Source: a virus
Length of the DNA: 39,535 bases
IMG/VR virus record: IMGVR_UViG_3300045921_000261
Span: 1 to 39,535 of that record
Direction: 5' to 3' (one strand)
Below are positions 16,393 through 23,789 of this stretch, piece after piece. The notes under the pieces are model-generated. The model did no database searches, was not told the origin of the DNA, and was given only the letters and a program-made list of their open reading frames with translations. Every line of letters starts with the position of its first letter. Position 1 is the first letter of the stretch. The translations under genes and the position numbers were made by a program.

Positions 16393-16740
16393 TCATTTGT
16401 GTAGCGCCTGGATCAGTAAGGACATAACTCCACCAGCGGCCGCACTCGCACCGATTGCCATGTATCGCAGGCGATTCAGATCTTCAATGCGTTGATACAG
16501 TTCCTCGACCTTCTGGTTTATAGCTTCAATCTGTTTCTTTTTGGCCCTCGTGTACTCATCGTGCTCCGCCCATCGTTCATCGTTACGATTCAATCGCCCA
16601 TTGGTCGTCTTGGCCTCGGCGAGAATTTGCATCAGCGTGTCACGCACAAATTTCTCAAATATTGCAGTGGATGTCTCCATTTGAGTTAGGCGCGTGTGAA
16701 TGTCGGCAACTCCAGCCTGAACTCTCTGCATCTCGGTCAT
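16393..16740 (-). CDS. Coiled-coil protein with C-terminal membrane helix, XhlA/holin-associated type
   Basis: 115 aa. A long amphipathic coiled coil (heptads through about residue 85, for example KKKQIEAINQKVEELYQRIE) ends in one hydrophobic helix (YMAIGASAAAGGVMSLLIQAL). This is the topology of haemolysin XhlA-like proteins and lysis accessory proteins. It adjoins the holin candidates and amidase. ATGA overlap with the upstream gene supports it. Confidence 0.65.
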   Translation of the reverse strand: MTEMQRVQAGVADIHTRLTQMETSTAIFEKFVRDTLMQILAEAKTTNGRLNRNDERWAEHDEYTRAKKKQIEAINQKVEELYQRIEDLNRLRYMAIGASAAAGGVMSLLIQALHK

Positions 16741-16976
16741 CTTTCGCTACGTTCACCGGCCTGTTTTCCGGTTACATCCTCAGCCTCATAGGCAACAGAA
16801 GCAGGAGTTCCGTCTGGGTTATGCAGACCCGCTACGCGTGTCAGAAGAACCTGAATTGCGCCAAGCGTCACATGAGCAAATTTCGCCCATTCATCTGACA
16901 GACCGGGAACACTCGGCACAATCACCTGAAGGCAAGCAGCAATGGATTGCAGCACCAAGATACTCTTCAGAGTCAT
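16737..16976 (-). CDS. Small membrane protein, holin candidate
   Basis: 79 aa. The first 18 residues are hydrophobic (LKSILVLQSIAACLQVIV), a second mildly hydrophobic stretch (FAHVTLGAIQVLLTRVA) follows, and the end is charged (GKQAGERSER). This size and shape fit a holin or lysis helper. It is coupled by ATGA on both sides. Confidence 0.5.
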   Translation of the reverse strand: MTLKSILVLQSIAACLQVIVPSVPGLSDEWAKFAHVTLGAIQVLLTRVAGLHNPDGTPASVAYEAEDVTGKQAGERSER

Positions 16977-17284
16977 GACATGCCCTCCACCGGCTGGACC
17001 TTAGCGGTCAGCAGTCGGCGCATCAGCGGGACCAGCATGGGGTTGTTGTGCGTGGCGTTGACGAGATAGAGCGCGAACGTCACCAGCTCCACATCGCCCA
17101 GCTCGCCAATCAGCGCCGCCGAGCGTAGAGGCCCACTCGTCAGTGCGCCAACAAGCTGCTCGATCTCTGCCCGCCGTTCATTCGGCAGAGAGGGATCAAC
17201 CACTGTTCCCGCCAAGTATGAACGGATGGATCCATCCTGTTGCCGCTCGTGAAAGGGAATCAACGCAATTCCTTGCCTTACCAT
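16973..17284 (-). CDS. Hypothetical protein in lysis region (103 aa)
   Basis: 103 aa, mixed helix, no signal peptide or clear membrane segment; the stretch LVTFALYLVNATHNNP is only moderately hydrophobic. The start follows the amidase stop by one base and the stop overlaps the next gene as ATGA. Its role is unknown; genes at this place can be endolysin regulators or small virion proteins. Confidence 0.55.
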   Translation of the reverse strand: MVRQGIALIPFHERQQDGSIRSYLAGTVVDPSLPNERRAEIEQLVGALTSGPLRSAALIGELGDVELVTFALYLVNATHNNPMLVPLMRRLLTAKVQPVEGMS

Positions 17285-17285
17285 C

Positions 17286-17819
17286 TCACTTACCTCCTCC
17301 CATCTGCTTTATGAACTCCGAGACCTGTGCTCGGAACAGATCGCAGACGTCTTTCTTAGGAAGCCTTGGATTCCAAGGCAGGACCGCTACATCCCATTTG
17401 CCGTTCTTGTTCGTCGGCGCCTCCCAATGCTGAAACACCGTCTGCGGTGTAACAGGGATCCCGTAATGGACGCACAGCACGGCTGCTAGCTTGGCCATGC
17501 TCAGCCATTGCTCGTGCAAGAACGGAAACGGTCCCGGATCGAATGGCCGCTCCTTCGCGTTCGCCATGCCGCAGACGGCGATCCCAATGCTGAATGAGTT
17601 CATCCCGGCGACGTGCGCGGCGTACCCGCTTTTGCCAAGGGGTTGACGACAGTTATCCGCGATGGAGTGCTTTCCGGGGATCCATCGGCCCTGACCGTCT
17701 ACACAGAAGTGATAGTGCTGTAGTTCCTTATCTGAAGGCCCGGGCGAACCAGCGGTCCAGTGACAAACTATGCGCAGGGGCTTGCATTTCGGCAGCGTCG
17801 CGCGAAAGTCATTCTGCAT
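17286..17819 (-). CDS. N-acetylmuramoyl-L-alanine amidase endolysin
   Basis: 177 aa from ATG 17819; the longer frame to 17855 would extend further into the upstream gene. It is an Amidase_2/PGRP-type zinc enzyme that cuts the amide bond between muramic acid and the peptide stem. The likely zinc ligands are His in IVCHWTAG and His in VFQHWEAP, with Asp in GKWDVAVLPW. AAHVAGMN and SIGIAVCGM are family blocks. No signal peptide is present, so export would need a holin, which fits the neighbouring small membrane proteins. Confidence 0.88.
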   Translation of the reverse strand: MQNDFRATLPKCKPLRIVCHWTAGSPGPSDKELQHYHFCVDGQGRWIPGKHSIADNCRQPLGKSGYAAHVAGMNSFSIGIAVCGMANAKERPFDPGPFPFLHEQWLSMAKLAAVLCVHYGIPVTPQTVFQHWEAPTNKNGKWDVAVLPWNPRLPKKDVCDLFRAQVSEFIKQMGGGK

Positions 17820-18084
17820 GAGTAAACTCGCCGTTCGTGTTGAACCGGTCCACAAGGGTACTGATGATCAGCATTACAGCTTCTACCAGCTGAGGCACAA
17901 ACTTGGCCGCCGTTGGACTCAACGTCTTGAGGGTGGAAGACAGCATCTCAGAAACGAACTTCGCCTTCTCCGGTCCCCGTTTAGGTCCGGGAAACAACCG
18001 CTCTGCCTCCACCACCGCGGCGGATATCTGCGCGATGGATCCGATCACCACGAACGTGATTCGCACCGCCTCAAAGACTCCCAT
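17809..18084 (-). CDS. Small membrane protein, holin candidate
   Basis: 91 aa. The N-terminus MGVFEAVRITFVVIGSIAQISAAVV has a hydrophobic segment, and a second one (LVEAVMLIISTLVDRF) lies near residues 65-80. Basic and helical sequence lies between. It overlaps the amidase start by 11 bases, the classic holin-endolysin pairing. It is the strongest holin candidate of the three small membrane proteins here. Confidence 0.6.
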   Translation of the reverse strand: MGVFEAVRITFVVIGSIAQISAAVVEAERLFPGPKRGPEKAKFVSEMLSSTLKTLSPTAAKFVPQLVEAVMLIISTLVDRFNTNGEFTHAE

Positions 18085-18107
18085 GCTCTCTCATCTCCTT
18101 TCCTTCC

Positions 18108-19988
18108 TCAGAATGCCCCCACCAACGGCGTAGCGGCGTTCCAGACCTTGACCGCTCCGATTTGCCCACCGTTCTTGCCTCGCGTCGCATACTTCAGATT
18201 GCGTGGCGCGTATCCCGCCCAAACCCAATCGCGGGCGCGGATGTGGTCGAATCGCGGGTCCCAATCCGCCGTGTTCTTCTTCCGCCACTCCGCCCGCAGC
18301 GCCGCGAACGATGAGCCAGTATCGTCCCCCGCGACGAACGGAGTATTCGTCACCCAAGCGTAGAACTTCCCGATGCCCCGAAAGGTCGGGTCAGCTATCT
18401 GCATGTCTTCGTTCAGGTCGTTCGCGCCACAGGTGCCGATTGATTTGATACCGGAGTAGCCGTTACCGAGTGATCCGACAGCGAAGTTACCCGCCCCGTT
18501 GTAATCGCACTCGTCCATCAGGTTGTCTACGGTGGTGCCTAAAGGGTAGGCTTTGGGCCGCAGCACGCCAGTTCCGGTGTCATAAAGCGCATTGGAGGTT
18601 AGTTGCTTGAACATACCCGCGAATCCCGGCTCGGTTTCCGAGAACCTCAGAGAGCACTCGCGGATATTACCAGTGTTGTTATATATATAAGCCTCTTGCG
18701 TTGGCCCACCTAGCGCCGAGACGAGACAAGAAAAGTAAGTATGTCCCGCCAACAAATTGAAGCGCGTGATTTGCGGATATGGCGGCGACGAACCGCCAGA
18801 CGCGAACGTTAAAACGTCGCCCGCGTCACTGTCATATACCGTCCGCAACGCCTCAAAAACGTTGTACTCCCGAAGCGTGCCGTTTGGGTCAATGGTATTG
18901 GTGCCCTGGAAGTGCGGGTTTTCCGCCAGTGAAGCGTAGTAATTACCCCGGATCGTCCCGAATCCATTCCTGACCCCGCCACTGGTCGCGCGGCTCAGAA
19001 TGAAGTTATCCTCCTGAACATAAGGAAGAATGGTTGAGACACTGCCAGAGCCGGGGCTCCAGACCGCACCAAAGCCTGACGTAGTGCCCGGCGCGGCGAG
19101 TAGAATGTTGCGCCGCGCCACCAGCCCAGCACAAGTTAGGCAGCCAAGGCCGCGCTCCAGGTAGTTGTCCTCGAAGACCAGTCGCCCAGTGGTGAAAGCG
19201 TTATTGCCGGACACCACAAACGGGTTCTTTTCCGTCTGACTATCTTGGTTGATGACATCAATAGCCCGGCTGTTACGGACTTCGAACACCGCCGCCGCGT
19301 TCATCGTGCTCTCTACTCGAACCTGGGAAGAGTCCTCAAGCGAGCAGTAGTTCCACACCCACGAGAAGTTACTGCCCGCGGGGTTGAACCAGATAGCCAG
19401 GTTCGACGTCGATCCAAGTCGACGGATACGCCCGTAGGTGCAATTGACCATGCCAGTGCCCGTCGTGCTCGCGCCGCGCCAGATCCGGCCATTCGGTCCG
19501 CCCTCCGTCGAGCGAAACTCGGGCATGTTGGCAAAGCCCGTTCCGTTCAGGTTTACCTTGGCGTTCGCCTGGTTAGTGGCTGACCCCACGCGTAGGATAT
19601 AAGACTGCCCCGATACGCTCCCGTCGATCTCGAACACGCCGCCCTGCTCGATGTTCAGCGGCGCATTGTTCAGCTGGCCATTCCCGCGCATCCGCAAGAG
19701 ACCTCCCGCGTCGATGCGCAGGTTGCCCTGCACCACCAGAACGAACGTCGTTGTGTCTGCCGGGGATGTGCCGAACGTTCGCTCGTCCGTCACAGTCACG
19801 GTATGGCCGCTCGCGATCGTTGTCTGCGCCGTTGATGTGCCGGGAATCCCGCCGCCGCACGAGGTCCAGGTGGAAGCCGCGTTCCAGTTGCCGCTCGCCG
19901 CGGACGTGCAAGCTAGGGCAGATCCGCTATACGCGAGAGCGCCCAGAAGAATGAGACGACCGAGCCGACGATAAATACTGTGAACCAT
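18108..19988 (-). CDS. Exported right-handed beta-helix protein (G8/pectate-lyase-like)
   Basis: 626 aa from ATG 19988, preceded by GAGGGG and 13 bases after the previous stop; an ATG at 20021 in frame is weaker. MVHSIYRRLGRLILLGALAYSGSALA is a clear Sec signal peptide. Mature sequence begins with SGNWNAASTWTSCGG, GIPGT and SGHTVTV, a G8-like block that precedes parallel beta-helix folds. Repeated short strands with Asn ladders (FEDNYLERG, RGNYYASL, REYNVF) run through the middle. Such folds are common in polysaccharide lyases and phage depolymerases. A signal peptide on a late phage gene is unusual. No catalytic residues could be assigned. Confidence 0.7.
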   Translation of the reverse strand: MVHSIYRRLGRLILLGALAYSGSALACTSAASGNWNAASTWTSCGGGIPGTSTAQTTIASGHTVTVTDERTFGTSPADTTTFVLVVQGNLRIDAGGLLRMRGNGQLNNAPLNIEQGGVFEIDGSVSGQSYILRVGSATNQANAKVNLNGTGFANMPEFRSTEGGPNGRIWRGASTTGTGMVNCTYGRIRRLGSTSNLAIWFNPAGSNFSWVWNYCSLEDSSQVRVESTMNAAAVFEVRNSRAIDVINQDSQTEKNPFVVSGNNAFTTGRLVFEDNYLERGLGCLTCAGLVARRNILLAAPGTTSGFGAVWSPGSGSVSTILPYVQEDNFILSRATSGGVRNGFGTIRGNYYASLAENPHFQGTNTIDPNGTLREYNVFEALRTVYDSDAGDVLTFASGGSSPPYPQITRFNLLAGHTYFSCLVSALGGPTQEAYIYNNTGNIRECSLRFSETEPGFAGMFKQLTSNALYDTGTGVLRPKAYPLGTTVDNLMDECDYNGAGNFAVGSLGNGYSGIKSIGTCGANDLNEDMQIADPTFRGIGKFYAWVTNTPFVAGDDTGSSFAALRAEWRKKNTADWDPRFDHIRARDWVWAGYAPRNLKYATRGKNGGQIGAVKVWNAATPLVGAF

Positions 19989-20001
19989 GCTTTCCATCCC
20001 C

Positions 20002-21879
20002 TCATTGCAGTACGTAGCCATGCCTGACCACTCGTCCGTGCCCGAGCATGTAGCCGAGCATGTTGAGCGCGACGGTCGTGTAGTTCTGGCCCCGGATCTT
20101 GCCCGAATCTTGGTTTCCGAAATTCAATGACGCCATCGACGCAAGGACGTCATGAGCGACCGTCTGATACGTCGAATCCCCCGTGTAGTAGTAAAGAAAA
20201 GCCGCCGCTGGCCCGATCGAGATAGCAGTCAGAAGATTCGATTCATAATTCGTGGACGAACTTGTGCAGTTGTACTCGCAGATGAGTCGATTCGAAGTGA
20301 TCGGATACAGCGTCCGCGCCCTCAACGATCCCGATGGAGGTAAGTACCAGTTGGCGATGAAGTGATCTGTGAAATCCTTGATCCACCGCATGGGTCGCGG
20401 ATCGCGCGTCAACCCGTTCCCGGCGCCGCTTCGCTCGTCCTGCGACCACTCGTAGTAGTCCATGAGCGCGAGTGTCGCCAGGCCCGACATCCACGTTTGA
20501 AACTGCTGACCGTGCGCTACGTTAGGGATCGTCATCTCATCGAGAGATTGTCCGAGTACCGAGACCGCATCTTCAAGAGACGCGAGTAGAGCAACCCAGT
20601 TCGACACGCCACACTCGTTTGTCATCCGGCGAGCCACCCATAGGCTCGCCGCGTTACATGCCCGAAATGCCTGAATCGTGTTGATCACAGCGTAGGCGTT
20701 GTCTCGCAACGATGCGCCTTGCGCCTTGACCGGATTCGAGTAGTTGCTGAGAAACTGATTCAGGTTTAGGAAAACGGCCCGCCGCCATTGCGGAAGCTCC
20801 GGCCCCATGATCGCCAACCCGGTCGTAAAACGTTGATAGGACTCGATCCCGGCATTGGCTAGGATGCGCCCCACATACCACTGGGCTATGGTTTGCGCGC
20901 ACGCTCGAAACTCCGGCTTCTCCACGATTCGAGCGCCTTCCCAAAACCACGCCTGGCCCTGGTAGTACCAGACGCCATTCTCGCCGCTACTGCTGAGTGA
21001 GAGCGCATTGGGCGAGGCGATCGCCGGGTTCGAGTAGACAATCTGTCCAGTCGCTTCGTCGCAAATCTTACGGCTCGTGTCAGAGCCGTTCGCTTGCTGC
21101 CGCCACTTGGTTCGGAGAGCCGTTCGCGTGCTCGCTGCGATCTCCTGAAACGACGACGGATAGGACAATGAAACGGGCACGATGTCTTGGATCGTGATCG
21201 CGATCGTGTGCACCCGGATGATTTCGCCGTCGGTGTATCCATCGCCATCCAAGTGCTTGATCGACGTGATCACGATGTTTGCCGCGCCGAGTGGCGCATT
21301 GCTGGCAACCGCCAAGTCGATGTTCATGTGCGATGCCGAGTTGCCTGTAATCAGCCACGCCTGCTTTGCGGCGTTCCACGCCAGCGCCGCTCCGTGGTCA
21401 TAGCGCGGATTACGCAACAGAGTCACGCCCTGAGGCAACGTGATTGCGTGCGCTGTAAACACGCTTGAGTTCGATCGCCGTACACCGACCCGGAGATCGG
21501 TCCCGCCGGTGGTAAGTGGTGACTGCCTCGTAGTCTCGCCGCAAGACCCCCATTGCGTCTTGACATAAAACGGATTGTTCGTCGAGCAGCGATTATAGAT
21601 AAAGAACGGATGAAAACCTTGCGGTAGATTATTGGACCGACTGACGAACCGGAGCGAAGAAGTAGTGGAATGCGGCGTCGTCGCTGTCACTAGGTCCGTG
21701 TCTACGTCTACCGAGTCAACCGCATAGCCGTTCACCCATACTGGATGTAGCCTTAAGTGTGCCGAATAGCCACGATAGACGCGGCCCGCGCCCAGTCCGG
21801 TGATGTAGGGCTGGATGACTACCTCGACTTGCGAGAAACACGCGCTGGTAATCAGCAGAAACGCAGCAAGTCGGATCAT
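20002..21879 (-). CDS. Exported large protein, beta N-domain plus helical toroid-like domain
   Basis: 625 aa from ATG 21879, with GGAGG before it and an ATGA overlap with the previous stop. MIRLAAFLLITSACFS is a short signal peptide. About 210 residues of beta-rich sequence follow, with two Cys (NRCSTNN, WGSCGE). From about residue 260 the protein is helical with spaced aromatic motifs (VWYYQGQAWFWEGA, MSGLATLALMDYYEW, SNLLTAISIGPAAAFLYYYTG). This spacing recalls alpha/alpha toroid glycan lyases or glycosidases, but no family is certain. It sits between the beta-helix protein and fibre-like exported protein. Confidence 0.65.
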   Translation of the reverse strand: MIRLAAFLLITSACFSQVEVVIQPYITGLGAGRVYRGYSAHLRLHPVWVNGYAVDSVDVDTDLVTATTPHSTTSSLRFVSRSNNLPQGFHPFFIYNRCSTNNPFYVKTQWGSCGETTRQSPLTTGGTDLRVGVRRSNSSVFTAHAITLPQGVTLLRNPRYDHGAALAWNAAKQAWLITGNSASHMNIDLAVASNAPLGAANIVITSIKHLDGDGYTDGEIIRVHTIAITIQDIVPVSLSYPSSFQEIAASTRTALRTKWRQQANGSDTSRKICDEATGQIVYSNPAIASPNALSLSSSGENGVWYYQGQAWFWEGARIVEKPEFRACAQTIAQWYVGRILANAGIESYQRFTTGLAIMGPELPQWRRAVFLNLNQFLSNYSNPVKAQGASLRDNAYAVINTIQAFRACNAASLWVARRMTNECGVSNWVALLASLEDAVSVLGQSLDEMTIPNVAHGQQFQTWMSGLATLALMDYYEWSQDERSGAGNGLTRDPRPMRWIKDFTDHFIANWYLPPSGSLRARTLYPITSNRLICEYNCTSSSTNYESNLLTAISIGPAAAFLYYYTGDSTYQTVAHDVLASMASLNFGNQDSGKIRGQNYTTVALNMLGYMLGHGRVVRHGYVLQ

Positions 21880-23381
21880 TGAACCTCCATGGCGATGCTC
21901 ACAAGATCCGGCGGGTCTGCCGTGGTCGTGTCGGACGTTCGAGCCAGCCGCCAGTAGAACATCTCGTTCGCCGCGCACCCGGTTACGGTTGCCGTCAATG
22001 CGGAGCTTTGCACCAGGCCGCTTGCCGTTCCGGAAGCGGCCATTGTAATCGTCTGCGCCGTGTTCCACGTGGCGGACGCAAGGGTCTCGCCAGAGCCTAC
22101 ACACGCCGTCCGAAAGGCGAAGACCATGTTGCCGGACGTGGATGACGAGCGGGCCTGAAGCCGCACGGTCACGCTCGCGAACGTCGCGGGCAGCGCGAAG
22201 CCAGCCATCACATACTGATCGTTAGCTGTGAATCGCAGAACACTCGATAGAATGATGCCGTCTTCGACGGCCACCAACGAAGGACCGCCAGTCAGCGGGA
22301 TCGAGACGCCCCAGGCCGGTACGGTCCCAGAGTTGATGCCAGCGTACCTGACCACTTGCGGGCCACTCCCACCGCCGCCGCCAGACGTCGAGATCGTGAC
22401 ATTCGTCGCATCGAGCGCCCCGTTGTCCGCGCTGGTGATTGTGACGTTAGCCCCGGCGATCAGATTGATGTTCGTGCGGAATGGTGTCAGTACTGCGCCA
22501 CCGTTGACACGCAACCCGAGGCCGGGGCGCGTTGCCCGATTGCCGGCGGAGTCTACGCCATAGACCAGTCCGGCATAAGGAAGCCCCATCGGCAGCTGGA
22601 AGTCTAGCGCCTGCTTCGTTCGTAACGGCGTCATGCCCTTGACGTTGTCAACGCCGTCCTCTGCTTCGGATTGTGTCGCTACATCAAATCCGCCCCCGCC
22701 GCCCGTGGCGGCGATCGTAATTGTGGTTTCGTCGTCCCCCGGCGAGTCGCCCGCAGTGATCGTGACGTTCGCCCCGGCGATGAAGTTCACGCGGCCGCGT
22801 TGTGTCGCATTCGACCCGCCGTTGGCGCGAAGCGTCTGGTAGCGTAGTGTCGGAGCGCCGCTCAGTTTGGCATAAGCCAAGGAGGTCAGCCACGATGGAT
22901 CGCTGTAAGATCCAGCCGTGGTAACACAAGTCGGGCATGAATAAGCACCAGACCCCGAGTCATACTGGAGCGGCGATGAACTACTGAATAGAGCGCGCGC
23001 CGCAGAGGACCAATCAGTGATATCGTCGGCAACAAGCGGCCGGAACAGGGGAGCACCGCTGCCAGACGTCGGTCCGATGAATGCATAGCGCTGTGAGGTG
23101 GTCGCCGTGCCAGTGCCGCCGTTAGCGATTGCAAGCTGGCCGGTGATTTTCTCCGCCCCCAGCGTGTTGAGCCAGGATGGATTGTTGTATGTTTGGCTCA
23201 ACCGAACAAAGAATGCTTGGTAGTCGCTCTCCTGTGCTGCAACCGCGCCGGTTCTTCCAAAGACACTGTCAACACTGCCGCCACCTCCGCCACCGCCACC
23301 AGTACGAGGCGGGAACACAGTTCCGACGCCCTGCCCAAGCACTACGCCGCATAGGACTAGCAATCCACATGTCAGGCGCAT
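21876..23381 (-). CDS. Exported fibre-like protein with signal peptide
   Basis: 501 aa. MRLTCGLLVLCGVVLGQG is a signal peptide. The mature part starts with a Gly run, then SVFGRTGAVAAQESDYQAFF and IANGGTGTATT, blocks seen in phage tail fibres and in surface repeat proteins. EDGVDNVKGMTPLRTKQAL and two copies of FIAGANVTIT/LIAGANVTIT follow. The C-terminal 150 residues are a beta-sandwich-like domain. Tail fibres normally have no Sec signal, so the protein is either a fibre that reaches the virion by another route or a secreted adhesin. It begins one base after the preceding stop. Confidence 0.7.
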   Translation of the reverse strand: MRLTCGLLVLCGVVLGQGVGTVFPPRTGGGGGGGGSVDSVFGRTGAVAAQESDYQAFFVRLSQTYNNPSWLNTLGAEKITGQLAIANGGTGTATTSQRYAFIGPTSGSGAPLFRPLVADDITDWSSAARALFSSSSPLQYDSGSGAYSCPTCVTTAGSYSDPSWLTSLAYAKLSGAPTLRYQTLRANGGSNATQRGRVNFIAGANVTITAGDSPGDDETTITIAATGGGGGFDVATQSEAEDGVDNVKGMTPLRTKQALDFQLPMGLPYAGLVYGVDSAGNRATRPGLGLRVNGGAVLTPFRTNINLIAGANVTITSADNGALDATNVTISTSGGGGGSGPQVVRYAGINSGTVPAWGVSIPLTGGPSLVAVEDGIILSSVLRFTANDQYVMAGFALPATFASVTVRLQARSSSTSGNMVFAFRTACVGSGETLASATWNTAQTITMAASGTASGLVQSSALTATVTGCAANEMFYWRLARTSDTTTADPPDLVSIAMEVQ

Positions 23382-23382
23382 C

Positions 23383-23763
23383 TTACGGCTGCCTCCCGAC
23401 GATGTATCCGGTGACAGATGAGCCGTTCGAGCATGACCAACGGATTCCGCCGGTCATCTTTCGGCCCTCCGGATACCATTGGATCCAGTGCTCGCCGGCC
23501 CTGACAGTAATTCCTGGGCCAACCAGGGCACGGGGGGTGCTTTGCCTGTCCGTAACGGTACAGGTGATGTCCGATCCGCTCTCGTTAGACAGGGTGATCA
23601 TAATCACCCATATGGTCGTTGTGGTCACGTCCGTGGCCGTCGCCGGCACTAGGGCGGGGTCCATATCAACCACGCGCGATAGTGCCGCTGGCCTAGGGTT
23701 TAGAGTTTGCCCATTTGCCGTAAGCATGGCCGCAAGGAGAGCGGCCGCCAGTAGCGGTTTCAT
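23383..23763 (-). CDS. Small exported protein
   Basis: 126 aa. MKPLLAAALLAAMLTANGQT is a textbook signal peptide; the mature part is about 107 residues with one Cys pair (SDITCTVTD and IRWSCSNGS). GAGGGGCGAAAAT precedes the ATG. First of four consecutive genes with signal peptides between the tape measure and the lysis group. The mature sequence looks like a small beta-sandwich. Family unknown. Confidence 0.65.
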   Translation of the reverse strand: MKPLLAAALLAAMLTANGQTLNPRPAALSRVVDMDPALVPATATDVTTTTIWVIMITLSNESGSDITCTVTDRQSTPRALVGPGITVRAGEHWIQWYPEGRKMTGGIRWSCSNGSSVTGYIVGRQP

Positions 23764-23789
23764 ATTTTCGCCCCTTCTCTTCTGACGAT

